Shown here one piece after another: positions 32,937 through 40,862 of a stretch of DNA of 64,000 nucleotides (its first letter is position 1; each line of letters starts with the position of its first letter). The notes beneath the pieces are model-generated. The model was not told the DNA's origin. It saw nothing but the letters and a program-made list of their open reading frames with translations, and searched no databases. Both the position numbers and the translations under genes were made by a program. Origin of the DNA: Neiella marina. Lineage in GTDB: Bacteria; Pseudomonadota; Gammaproteobacteria; Enterobacterales; Neiellaceae. Location of the stretch: positions 1 through 64,000 of the forward strand of contig NZ_NGNS01000001.1 of assembly GCF_002165625.1 (NCBI RefSeq), written 5' to 3'.

Positions 32937-33281
32937 ATGAATCATACCCATAGCCGCAGCCATCAGTTTGCTCTCAGTGCCACTGTGATCTCAGCAGTGG
33001 CGCTGATGGCAGCCTGCTCGGAACAACCTCCGGAGCCATCAGCCGGTGAATTGGTATACAAGGGAACCTGCAAGGTTTGTCATGCTCAAGGCATCAACGG
33101 CGCACCGATTGTAGGGAACAGCAAAATGTGGGGGCCGCGCATTGAGCAAGGCATTCCAACATTGGTAGAGCACGCCTCAAACGGCTACGGCTTAATGCCA
33201 GCCAAGGGCGGTAATACCGACTTAACCACCGAACAAATTACTGCAGCGGTGGAATACATGGTCTCTCAAGCCAAAAAGTAG
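32937..33281 (+). CDS. Small cytochrome c lipoprotein (c5-like)
   Basis: Start at ATG 32937 (MNHTHSRSHQF) with GGAGG about 7 nt upstream; the longer frame overlapping the previous gene is rejected. Signal with lipobox ALMAAC, then a single class I heme domain: CKVCHAQGINGAPIVGN near residue 45 and the Met ligand in GYGLMPAKGGN near 82. 114 aa. A mobile or anchored periplasmic electron carrier between the multiheme protein and a terminal acceptor is the natural reading. Confidence 0.88.
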   Translation: MNHTHSRSHQFALSATVISAVALMAACSEQPPEPSAGELVYKGTCKVCHAQGINGAPIVGNSKMWGPRIEQGIPTLVEHASNGYGLMPAKGGNTDLTTEQITAAVEYMVSQAKK

Positions 33282-33310
33282 AGCACCAAAGTAACAACAA
33301 GGAATTGATT

Positions 33311-33721
33311 ATGTTTGGATTATTCAAGAAAAAAGAGAAAGCAGCACCTTCTCCTGAAGAAAAGGCAGCGTCGGTATTCGATAAATTGGGCGGTGCTCCA
33401 GCAATTGATGCGGCGGTCGATATTTTTTATCGTAAGGTATTAGCCGATGATCGAATCAGCCACTTTTTCGATACCATCGATATGGAAGCTCAGCACGTTA
33501 AACAAAAAGCCTTTCTGACCATGGCTTTTGGCGGCCCCAACAACTATAGCGGTAAAGACATGCGCGAAGCTCACAAGCACATGAACTTGACCGAAGAGCA
33601 CTTCAATGCAGTTGCTGAAAACTTAGTTGGCACCTTGCAAGAGTTGGGCGTTAGTCAGGAAGACATTGATAGCGTGGTTACTATTGCCGTTAGTGTTAAA
33701 GATGATGTCCTCAACAAATAA
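33311..33721 (+). CDS. glbN: Group 1 truncated hemoglobin
   Basis: Start at ATG 33311 (MFGLFKKKEK) with AAGGA about 7 nt upstream, 136 aa. Globin pattern: VFDKLGGAPAIDAAVDIFYRKVLADDRI, FLTMAFGGP, then MREAHKHMNLTEEHF with the proximal His. A Lys-rich N-terminal tail (KKKEKAAPSPEEKAA) precedes the globin. Such proteins bind O2 and NO and can convert NO to nitrate when supplied with a reductase. The next gene encodes a reductase and overlaps this one by 17 nt, a strong sign of a functional pair. Confidence 0.92.
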   Translation: MFGLFKKKEKAAPSPEEKAASVFDKLGGAPAIDAAVDIFYRKVLADDRISHFFDTIDMEAQHVKQKAFLTMAFGGPNNYSGKDMREAHKHMNLTEEHFNAVAENLVGTLQELGVSQEDIDSVVTIAVSVKDDVLNK

Positions 33722-34715
33722 TTGGTTGGCAAAGCTCTTTGCTAAGAAGAGCGCCAACACCATTCGATTTGCCGATAGTGAAGTCGCATTGCAGGACGGC
33801 GAATCTGTGCTGGATGGCCTGCTCCGAGCCGGTCATTCAGTGCCTTACGGCTGCCGAGGTGGTAGCTGTCAAAGTTGTATGATGCAATGTACCGGCGGCA
33901 CCGTTCCGTCCGCATCACAACAAGGTCTAACTGCCGCCCAGCAAGAGCTTGGATACTTTCTGGCATGTAGCTGTCACCCCAGTGAGTCGATGTCAGTGGC
34001 ACTCAAGCCGGCAGCAGAAAAAATCATTGCGCCGGTGATCGACAAATCACAGCTAACAGCGAATGTCGTTCGATTGCGCATCAAAGCACAACTCGATTAT
34101 CGCGCAGGCCAATTCATCAACCTCTTTCGCAATGGCGCAGTATCGCGCAGCTATTCCCTAGCCAGCGTTATTGGCGTTGACGATTACATTGAATTACACA
34201 TCAAACGGGTCGAAGGCGGCAAGCTCAGCCCTTGGGCCTACGATGATCTGTGTGTTGGCGATGAAGTGGCCATTGAAGGGCCGAATGGCCAGTGTTTTTA
34301 TACGCCAAGCGATGCTGACCAGCCGCTGCTACTAGCCGGTTTGGGCACAGGGCTAGCGCCCTTGTATGGCATCGTTCGTGATGCCCTAGTAAATCACCAG
34401 CACCAAGGGCAGATCCAGTTGGTCGTTGGCGGCAAGCACAGCGAGCAGCTGTATTTGTTCGACGAATTGAAAGCCCTGAGTGATAGCCACCCTAACCTAA
34501 ACGTTTCTTTCGTCGCTCAGCAAAGTACCAATGCTGCAGTCACCGAAGCCGATATTTATCAGTACTGTAAAGAGTTGGTACCCGACGGCAAAGGCTACAA
34601 GGTGTTTCTCTGTGGCGCGGAGTCGTTCGTCAAAAAGATGAAAAAACAGTGCTTCTTGGCAGGAACTAACATGGCCGACATCGCCGCCGATGCCTTTGTT
34701 GCTAGCGGTAGCTAA
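33705..34715 (+). CDS. Ferredoxin-flavin reductase paired with the truncated hemoglobin
   Basis: About 336 aa from the ATG at 33705 (MSSTNNWLAKLFAKK), which lies inside the end of the globin gene; a start one codon earlier is equally possible. N-terminal plant-type [2Fe-2S] domain with PYGCRGGSCQSCMMQC and ACSCHP, then an FAD domain (RSYSLASV) and an NAD domain (LLLAGLGTGLAPLYG, ending VFLCGAESFVKKM). This is the layout of oxygenase reductases. Coupled translation with the globin suggests it reduces that heme, making a split version of flavohemoglobin (NO dioxygenase). Last gene of the cluster. Confidence 0.85.
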   Translation: MSSTNNWLAKLFAKKSANTIRFADSEVALQDGESVLDGLLRAGHSVPYGCRGGSCQSCMMQCTGGTVPSASQQGLTAAQQELGYFLACSCHPSESMSVALKPAAEKIIAPVIDKSQLTANVVRLRIKAQLDYRAGQFINLFRNGAVSRSYSLASVIGVDDYIELHIKRVEGGKLSPWAYDDLCVGDEVAIEGPNGQCFYTPSDADQPLLLAGLGTGLAPLYGIVRDALVNHQHQGQIQLVVGGKHSEQLYLFDELKALSDSHPNLNVSFVAQQSTNAAVTEADIYQYCKELVPDGKGYKVFLCGAESFVKKMKKQCFLAGTNMADIAADAFVASGS

Positions 34716-34740
34716 CTCCAAGCGCTAATCAGCGTTGCTA

Positions 34741-35571
34741 TTATTCGATAGGGAGCTGCTCATCAGCTCCCCATTGTGCCCATGAACCATCATACAAAGA
34801 CAAATTCTGATAGCCCACTTGCGCGGCTGCTAGCAGCACAATACAAGCGGTGATCCCAGAACCACAAGAAGCAATCATCGGCTGTTGTTTGCTGTTTAGT
34901 TGAGCATCGAAAGTCGCTTCCAATTCGGCCGCAGACTTCATCTGCCGCTCGCGTATTAGTTCGGCAAAATGAATATTCACTGAGCCGGGAATATGGCCGG
35001 AGCGTAATCCGGGCCGAGGTTCAGCCGCTGAGCCGTGATATCGCCCAGCAGAGCGGGCATCAACCACCATTGAATCACTGTCTGCCAGTTGCGCCAACAC
35101 TGTTGCCGCATCGCAAACGAGCTGAGGCTGATACTTAGCTTGCAGCGTGCCTTGATTAGAGTCAGCCACATAATCGAGTACCGTCGCGCGGTTCTCTGCG
35201 AGCCACTTGGGTAAGCCTCCGTCAAGCACATAAACTCGCTCCACGCCCATTGCTCTGAGCAACCACCAGGCCCTAGGCGCACTGTAAATGCCTTGATTGT
35301 CATACACCACCACCGTTGAATCGGCGTGTAACCCGACTCGCTTGGCAAATGCATTGAACTGGGCTGGCGTAGGTAACGCATGAAGTTGAGAAGAGCTGAG
35401 ATCGCACAACTCCTGTTCCACATCCAGCTTGAAACTATTTGGGATCAGCGGCTGCTGATCGTATGCAATGGCTTCAATGCCAATAACAGTGGCCATACTG
35501 GCATCGAACACCAGCAAATCGGTGTCGTCTAGATGTTCACTGAGCCATTCGGTAGTCACCAGTGATGACAT
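34741..35571 (-). CDS. sseA: Mercaptopyruvate/thiosulfate sulfurtransferase
   Basis: Two rhodanese domains, 276 aa. The active-site Cys is in CGSGITAC near residue 235, the SseA-type loop; the N-terminal domain is inactive. Other signatures: VVVYDNQGIYSAPRAWWLLR and GLRSGHIPGSVNIHF. The ATG at 35571 has AAGGAGG about 6 nt upstream; the frame extends upstream through a 21-bp palindrome and that extension is rejected. Probably transcribed with or after mscS. Ends 26 nt from the convergent reductase gene. Confidence 0.92.
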   Translation of the reverse strand: MSSLVTTEWLSEHLDDTDLLVFDASMATVIGIEAIAYDQQPLIPNSFKLDVEQELCDLSSSQLHALPTPAQFNAFAKRVGLHADSTVVVYDNQGIYSAPRAWWLLRAMGVERVYVLDGGLPKWLAENRATVLDYVADSNQGTLQAKYQPQLVCDAATVLAQLADSDSMVVDARSAGRYHGSAAEPRPGLRSGHIPGSVNIHFAELIRERQMKSAAELEATFDAQLNSKQQPMIASCGSGITACIVLLAAAQVGYQNLSLYDGSWAQWGADEQLPIE

Positions 35572-35599
35572 GTTGGCCTCCTTGCTCACTTTGATGATT

Positions 35600-35651
35600 A
35601 GAGCCTGTTGATCTTTGCTGCAAAAACACACAGCAAAGATCAACAGGCTCT
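35600..35651. repeat. Perfect 21-bp inverted repeat between mscS and sseA
   Basis: Arm AGAGCCTGTTGATCTTTGCT-G (35600-35620), 10-nt centre CAAAAACACA, and the exact complement at 35631-35651. The right arm ends within the mscS stop codon. There is no T-run, so it is not a standard terminator; a small transposon-derived hairpin element or an mRNA-stabilising structure are the options. Confidence 0.9.
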
Positions 35652-36474
35652 AGTTATTTGTTGCTTGGTGCACCACCCGCTGCGGGAATGGGATTTCAAT
35701 TTTCGCCTGATTGATGGCGTCGAGTACCGCTTTGTTGATGGCGTATTTGCGCTCAAAAAAGTTCAGACTTGGTACCCAAACCCGATAGCCAATGACGATG
35801 GCACTATCATCGAAGCGGTCGATCCCTGCTGCTACTTTGACGTCTGGCAAATCATCGCAGGCGCTTTGAATGGCTCCGGTAACGGTGGCAATCGCCAGAT
35901 CCATATCACTTTGATACGCGACACCGACTTCCGCTTCAATAACCCGACTCGCATCTGAGTTATGGACAATCTCACCGACGATATGTTTGTTGGGGATCAT
36001 GATCGCTTCGCCATCTTCGTTTTCCAGCAAGGTATGAGCGAGCTTAATGTCTTTTACTACACCATAGACACCCTGAACTCGAATCGTATTACCAATGGCG
36101 AACAAGCGCGTGAGGATAATAGTGAGGCCGGCAGCATAGTTTGACAGTAAGCCTTGAAAGGCCAAGCCAGCGCCCAGCGAAGCCGCGCCAATTGCAGCGA
36201 CAAACGGCGTAATAGCAATGCCGAGCTGATTGAGCACCATCACCAACACCATCACCACGACAATAATCTTCACCAGATTACTGAGGAAATTGGCGAGGGT
36301 GACATCAACATGATGACGCAGGCAGAGGTTGTTGACCCACTTGGCAATGGCTCCTGCGATCCACATACCAATGAGCAGTAAAACGATAGCGCCGAGTAGT
36401 TGGAAGCTGTAATTCACCAGAAAATCGACGATCAGATCGTAATATTTTTGTACTTCAGCAATATTCTCGTCCAC
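35650..36474 (-). CDS. mscS: Small-conductance mechanosensitive channel
   Basis: 274 aa, close to the 286 aa of E. coli MscS. Three spans, with the pore-lining TM3 AAIGAASLGAGLAFQGLLSN near residues 94-113 and the following YAAGLTIILTRLFAIGNTIRV. The cytoplasmic beta domain contains DGEAIMIPNKHI. It releases solutes on hypo-osmotic shock. Start is GTG at 36474, with GGAG about 8 nt upstream. The stop codon touches the long palindrome at 35600-35651. Confidence 0.93.
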   Translation of the reverse strand: MDENIAEVQKYYDLIVDFLVNYSFQLLGAIVLLLIGMWIAGAIAKWVNNLCLRHHVDVTLANFLSNLVKIIVVVMVLVMVLNQLGIAITPFVAAIGAASLGAGLAFQGLLSNYAAGLTIILTRLFAIGNTIRVQGVYGVVKDIKLAHTLLENEDGEAIMIPNKHIVGEIVHNSDASRVIEAEVGVAYQSDMDLAIATVTGAIQSACDDLPDVKVAAGIDRFDDSAIVIGYRVWVPSLNFFERKYAINKAVLDAINQAKIEIPFPQRVVHQATNN

Positions 36475-36619
36475 GACATATCTCCATGATGCACAATTCG
36501 CTTGTTAAGTTAATCCAGACGTTGTTTGTATGACAGTACGTCAGGTCGAATTTACCGAAGTTTGGCCAACTCTCTAAACGCTTCTGTTTTAGCGTATCCC
36601 TATATTCCCGCTATCGATC

Positions 36620-36955
36620 TCAAGTTAAGTTAAGCCACACATAGAAAACATAAGCTCCAGCAAAGAGATAGACGATAGAAAAAAGGCCATTAATTCCCCA
36701 CATAGCGAACCAAAATTTACCTTTAAAGTATGTTCTTTGACGCACCGCGGGCCAAAGTAAAGCGATAGAAGAAGGTATCAATACGATTGCTGCACATTTG
36801 AACATCCCCACCGCAAGCAGTATGACCAACCCTGCGGCAGCGCCTGCTGCATCTGATGTTTCTGGGCCAACATCAGACAAAACAAACCAGCAAATCGCTA
36901 TTCCGCCCAGCGTAGAAAGAAAACCGAGCATCTGAATAGAGCGCATAGATGTCAC
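36620..36955 (-). CDS. Small membrane protein, about 111 aa
   Basis: Three hydrophobic spans (MLGFLSTLGGIAICWFVL, AAGLVILLAVGMFKCAAIVL, FAMWGINGLFSIVYLFAGAY). The frame starts with GTG at 36955, overlapping the stop of the DUF2059 gene; the ATG at 36946 (MRSIQMLG) is an equally good start. The overlap points to coupling with the exported protein upstream. Function unknown. Confidence 0.6.
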   Translation of the reverse strand: MTSMRSIQMLGFLSTLGGIAICWFVLSDVGPETSDAAGAAAGLVILLAVGMFKCAAIVLIPSSIALLWPAVRQRTYFKGKFWFAMWGINGLFSIVYLFAGAYVFYVWLNLT

Positions 36956-37452
36956 CCATCAGCTTGCTTGCTATTAGCTAAGTCTTTTTGTAGTTCCTGA
37001 GCTAATTGTTTCAGCTTTGGCATGAAACTCATCATCAGCTGCTGCGAAATAGCGGCCGAATCTTGCATGATCAACGGCATCTTTTTCACCATACTTTGGC
37101 CAATTTCAGATTCATAGAATGTAATCAATCCTTGAATCTCATCTTCAGTAAAGCGATTCGCGTAGATCTCAATCATGGGCGCTTTTAACTTGTCCCAGTT
37201 CATCTCTTGTTTTAACAGCACAGCTAATTTACGCATGTATTCATCGAAAGCCGGTTGTTGTTCCGCAGTCAAGTTCAGTTGCTTCGACATGCCACTAAAT
37301 ATATTGGTCATTTGCGCATGCATGGCGTCCATCATTTTGGGCACTTCCGTCAGAGCCATCAGTCGCTCAACCGATTCGGCAGAGGCTTTCTCGCTTGCCT
37401 GTACCCCGAAAGAGAACAACATGGTGAATAACAAAATTATCGATTTTTTCAT
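36952..37452 (-). CDS. DUF2059 exported protein
   Basis: Signal peptide (MKKSIILLFTMLFSFGVQAS) and a helical domain of the DUF2059 type: RLMALTEVPKMMDAMHAQM, then EIYANRFTEDEIQGLITFYE, then GQSMVKKMPLIMQDS. ATG 37452 has AAGGA about 6 nt upstream and is chosen over upstream ATGs. Periplasmic; function unknown. Overlaps the next gene by 4 nt. Confidence 0.85.
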   Translation of the reverse strand: MKKSIILLFTMLFSFGVQASEKASAESVERLMALTEVPKMMDAMHAQMTNIFSGMSKQLNLTAEQQPAFDEYMRKLAVLLKQEMNWDKLKAPMIEIYANRFTEDEIQGLITFYESEIGQSMVKKMPLIMQDSAAISQQLMMSFMPKLKQLAQELQKDLANSKQADG

Positions 37453-37746
37453 TTCCATTCCTTGAGAAGATAGATGCCACGGCAATCAATGAGGCAGTGG
37501 TAAACATGCTGAACTAACCAATATAGACGTATTACGCCTACGGGTTTGCGTGTCATATCATAAACATAAACACCAAAGAAGACCTGCATGTTTTGCCCAA
37601 AGCGACACCTAAAAGCGAAACACAACGCTGGCGTCAGACGCACTCTCGACAACAGGGTTTGGCGGTTCAATTGGGAATTTATGCCGACTACAATGGTCTA
37701 TGGCTTAGGCTCAGTCGATTTTTAGTTTTGTGATAGGGATAAAACA

Positions 37747-38799
37747 TTGGATTCAGTCACTCAAATTGCCCTTGGCGCCGCGGTAGGCGGACTGGTTGCT
37801 CACAAACAATTAGGCTGGCGGGCATACCTGATTGGCGCAGGACTCGGCACCCTGCCCGATTTAGACGTGCTGATCCAATATGACAATGCCGTTGATAATG
37901 TCACCCGCCATCGTGGTTTTAGCCACTCATTGTTTGTGCTGACCGCTATCACACCGATACTCGCCTGGCTTTGTCAGCGCTGGGCGACATGGCGCCAACA
38001 TTCGCTCAGTTGGCCTCGGATTATGCTGCTTATCTGGCTAGGGCTTGTCACCCATCCATTGCTCGATTCGTTTACCAGTTATGGCACCCAGCTGTGGTGG
38101 CCGCTAGCGCCGCCGCCGACTTCTTGGTCCAGTATATTTATCATTGATCCGCTCTATACCTTGCCGCTGTTAATCGGTGCAATCGTCGCTATGTCGCAAC
38201 ACCAGCGACAAGCGCCTGAGCGCGGTTATCGTAGCAATGTTGTCGGCTTAGCCGTTGCCACAAGTTACTTAGCGCTCGGGCTTGGCTTGTCAACATACGT
38301 CGAGCGGCAAGCCGAGTTAGCGCTGCAAGAGCAGCAAATAGCAGGCGATGTTTTTGTCAGCCCCACGCCTTTTAATATCGCTTTGTGGCGCATCGTTGCG
38401 GTCGATAATGACTATTGGTATAGCGCCTATGTCAGCGTGTTTGATGCTGATAAATCCCTCGACTTGCAACGCCAGCAGGCTTTGAATCACAGCAAAGGCT
38501 CCGATATGGCAGACGTTCAGCGCCTGGCTTGGTTTACCGGCGGTTTTTATCAGATTTCGGCGATCAACAATCAAATGGTGGTAACCGACCTGCGTTTGGG
38601 AGTTGAGCCTGTGATGCCGTTTCAATTTGTTGTTGCCGAGCGCCAATCAGAGCAGCAAGAGTGGCAGCCGGTGCGTTCTGAACAACTGCCACAGAATCGC
38701 CCGCGTAAAGACCAGTTGCACTGGCTGTGGTTACGCTTAAACAGTAAAACGCATCTGTCACCGAGTGACTTTAACGAACTGCAGACGGCCGCTCAGTAA
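37747..38799 (+). CDS. YdjM-like membrane-bound metal-dependent hydrolase (DUF457)
   Basis: 350 aa. N-terminus DSVTQIALGAAVGGLVAHK, then GAGLGTLPDLDVLIQYDN and RHRGFSHSLFVL, then GLVTHPLLDSFTSYGTQLWWP: the conserved His and Asp of the DUF457 fold. Several spans place it in the inner membrane. Starts with TTG at 37747, preceded by AGGGAT. The C-terminal third, beyond the hydrolase fold, is a soluble region of unknown role. Nothing nearby clarifies its substrate. Confidence 0.85.
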   Translation: MDSVTQIALGAAVGGLVAHKQLGWRAYLIGAGLGTLPDLDVLIQYDNAVDNVTRHRGFSHSLFVLTAITPILAWLCQRWATWRQHSLSWPRIMLLIWLGLVTHPLLDSFTSYGTQLWWPLAPPPTSWSSIFIIDPLYTLPLLIGAIVAMSQHQRQAPERGYRSNVVGLAVATSYLALGLGLSTYVERQAELALQEQQIAGDVFVSPTPFNIALWRIVAVDNDYWYSAYVSVFDADKSLDLQRQQALNHSKGSDMADVQRLAWFTGGFYQISAINNQMVVTDLRLGVEPVMPFQFVVAERQSEQQEWQPVRSEQLPQNRPRKDQLHWLWLRLNSKTHLSPSDFNELQTAAQ

Positions 38800-38838
38800 A
38801 TCAGGGGCTGAGGCCCCCGAGATATGATTTCAAATCAC

Positions 38839-39657
38839 CTAGATCAATGGAGCATCCAGTAGTGGTTGGGTTGTGCCTTGTTCTGTCATGATCACCGCCT
38901 GCTGAGCCAGACCGTAATCAAGCAAGTATTGACCAATGGTTGAAAAAGTAGCGGTAGCGACTTGATCACCGTGGTCACTGGTTTCGACATCTGCCATCAA
39001 CCAAGAGCCCAGCATTAACTTAAACCGGCTAGCAGCAACAGCCTGAGGTTGAAAGTGAGCCTTTGCGTTGGCTTTTAGTTGTCCACGGTCCTCAGTTTGG
39101 TAAATCGCTGCATTCAACAGATCGAGTGTATGCTCAGTGCAGTTTTGGTATGTCAGGTCGAATGGATTGGCAATCACCGAATAACTTGGATTGTGCAGTT
39201 GTTGGTTAGCACCGCTAGCAATCAAATTCACCAATCGTTTTTGTAACGCAGGCTTGGGAATAATGATACCGGCTTCTAATGATTGCACGCCCCAAAAGAA
39301 ATCAACCGGGTAGTCGATCACCAGCTTGCTGCGCTCGGGGCTATCAGCATACTGATAGAGATTGTGAATGGCATAGCCCGGTAGTTTTTCGCCACTGGCA
39401 GTTTCAATCATCGAGTACACGGCAATCGCCGTATGGGTAAACCGAATACCTTCCGGCAAATCCTCTGCGGGACGCCCAACCCGAGCAATGATAAATGCGT
39501 GAGCACCTTGGCCGGCAGCATATTGCTCCACCTGCTTAGCAAACGTGGCAATTTGCTGTGGCTCAAATTGCGCTTGGCGATTTTGTTCACTGCCAGCCCA
39601 AGCGGGTAGCCGGGCTGCAACAATCAAGGTACAAAAAACAGCAAGTAACCGTTTCAT
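38839..39657 (-). CDS. DUF2145 exported protein
   Basis: Signal peptide to about residue 21 (LAVFCTLIVAARLPAWA|GS). The body shows the DUF2145 pattern: HAFIIARVGRPAEDLPEGIRFTHTAIAVYS, GYAIHNLYQYADSPERSKLV, DFFWGVQSLEAGIIIPKPAL and YQNCTEHTLDLLNAAIY. The spaced His and Cys suggest a papain/NlpC-like cysteine peptidase or lipase fold, unproven. Directly downstream of a small exported protein on the same strand (4 nt apart), so the two form an operon. Confidence 0.82.
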   Translation of the reverse strand: MKRLLAVFCTLIVAARLPAWAGSEQNRQAQFEPQQIATFAKQVEQYAAGQGAHAFIIARVGRPAEDLPEGIRFTHTAIAVYSMIETASGEKLPGYAIHNLYQYADSPERSKLVIDYPVDFFWGVQSLEAGIIIPKPALQKRLVNLIASGANQQLHNPSYSVIANPFDLTYQNCTEHTLDLLNAAIYQTEDRGQLKANAKAHFQPQAVAASRFKLMLGSWLMADVETSDHGDQVATATFSTIGQYLLDYGLAQQAVIMTEQGTTQPLLDAPLI

Positions 39658-39661
39658 ACCG

Positions 39662-39982
39662 TTACTCCTCTAACATCGTCATATTAGGTGCGGCATCGGC
39701 AGTGATGGTTTTATCGCTCACGGGTAATGGTTGTGGCTGCCCAGAGGCAAACCCTACCATTTCATTGCCTACGGTCTTGGATAGCTGGCCAACACCACCG
39801 ACCATCAACATCGGCACCGCAACTGCGCCGCTGGCAACTTGACTACCGCCGACCGCACTGTGGCCAGCCGCGAGTACCGAGTGTTTACTTCCCTCACTCA
39901 AGTTTTGCCCTGAATCGTTCGCCGTTGCAGAGAAAGCAGCGATCATTAATGTTGTTGCGATGAGGGTATTTAGTGACTTCAT
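39662..39982 (-). CDS. Small exported Ala/Gly/Ser-rich protein, 106 aa
   Basis: ATG 39982 (MKSLNTLIATTLMIAAFSATA) with AAAGGA about 9 nt upstream opens a signal peptide. The mature part GQNLSEGSKHSVLAAGHSAVG is followed by a hydrophobic segment (VASGAVAVPMLMVGGVGQL) that could insert in a membrane or stick to another protein. It pairs with the DUF2145 gene. Function unknown. Confidence 0.75.
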   Translation of the reverse strand: MKSLNTLIATTLMIAAFSATANDSGQNLSEGSKHSVLAAGHSAVGGSQVASGAVAVPMLMVGGVGQLSKTVGNEMVGFASGQPQPLPVSDKTITADAAPNMTMLEE

Positions 39983-40059
39983 GTCCAAGTTCCTTTGTTA
40001 TCGTTTGGTCGAGAACTAATCTAGCCAAGGGGATTCACTAAATAAACCCACATGTGATA

Positions 40060-40073
40060 TGTATAGAAATACA
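40060..40073. promoter_or_regulatory. Dyad in the divergent promoter of the HTH gene and DUF2145 operon
   Basis: TGTAT-AGAA-ATACA, perfect 5-bp arms, 28 nt before the HTH gene start. A likely binding site of the divergently encoded regulator. The region also contains TATAC-type partial repeats at 40082. Confidence 0.4.
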
Positions 40074-40100
40074 CACCCAAAAGTATACAAATAATAAACT

Positions 40101-40862
40101 ATGACACCTTCAAGTCAGATTGGTGAGATGACAACTGTGCTCAAGCAGCTGTTCAAGGAAAAAGGATTAACCTACCGCCAAATCGCAGCACGGCTCGATA
40201 TGAGCGAGGCTAACGTTAAGCGAATTTTCGCTACCCAAAGCTTTACCCTCGAGCGTTTGGAATCTATGTGTCACTTGCTGAATTTATCGCTAGCCGATCT
40301 ATTCGCACTCACCGATAAGAATCGCCAGCGAATCTCACAATTAACCGAACAACAAGAGTTAGAGTTGGTATCGGATACCAAGCTTTTTCTGGTGGCAGTC
40401 TGTGTTCGCGATCATTGGCGATTCGAGGAGATCACCGCGACCTATCAAATAGAAACGCTGGAGTGTGTTCGCTTGATGGCGAGGCTGGATCGGCTGAAAA
40501 TGATTCAGCTATTACCCAACAATGATTACAAGTTGTTGGTGGCGCAAGATTTTAGATGGCGGGCAAATGGCCCCCTAGAGCAATTCATTAGCCGTGAAGT
40601 GATACATCAGTTTCTAGCCAGCAGGTTCAGCGAGCCCGAATGCTTTCGATTTTACTTTCGCGGCAGCTTTTCGTCTTCTTCGATTAACCTGCTGCAGCGC
40701 AAACTGCAGCAGTTAACGAAAGAAGCCGCCTGGCTCAAAGAAGAAGATGCCAAACTGCCATTGACGGAACGCCAGCCGATGGGGCTATTAATGGCAATGC
40801 GGCCTTGGGAGTTATCAAGCTTTAAACAGCTCCGGCGTCATTCCAAGCCTTCCGACTTATAA
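40101..40862 (+). CDS. Helix-turn-helix (Cro/CI type) transcriptional regulator
   Basis: 253 aa. N-terminal [23 protein letters not shown], then [20 protein letters not shown]. The rest (residues 85-253) is a second domain without a recognisable ligand motif; [13 protein letters not shown] might be a second winged-helix-like unit. Divergent from the DUF2145 operon with 118 nt between, so that operon is the likely target. Convergent overlap of 25 nt with the amidohydrolase gene. Confidence 0.8.
   Translation: MTPSSQIGEMTTVLKQLFKEKGLTYRQIAARLDMSEANVKRIFATQSFTLERLESMCHLLNLSLADLFALTDKNRQRISQLTEQQELELVSDTKLFLVAVCVRDHWRFEEITATYQIETLECVRLMARLDRLKMIQLLPNNDYKLLVAQDFRWRANGPLEQFISREVIHQFLASRFSEPECFRFYFRGSFSSSSINLLQRKLQQLTKEAAWLKEEDAKLPLTERQPMGLLMAMRPWELSSFKQLRRHSKPSDL

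Noticed and set aside
37449-37670. Open frame of 73 aa on the minus strand upstream of the DUF2059 gene
   Set aside because: It overlaps the DUF2059 signal peptide and start in another frame, has no RBS, and its composition is not protein-like.
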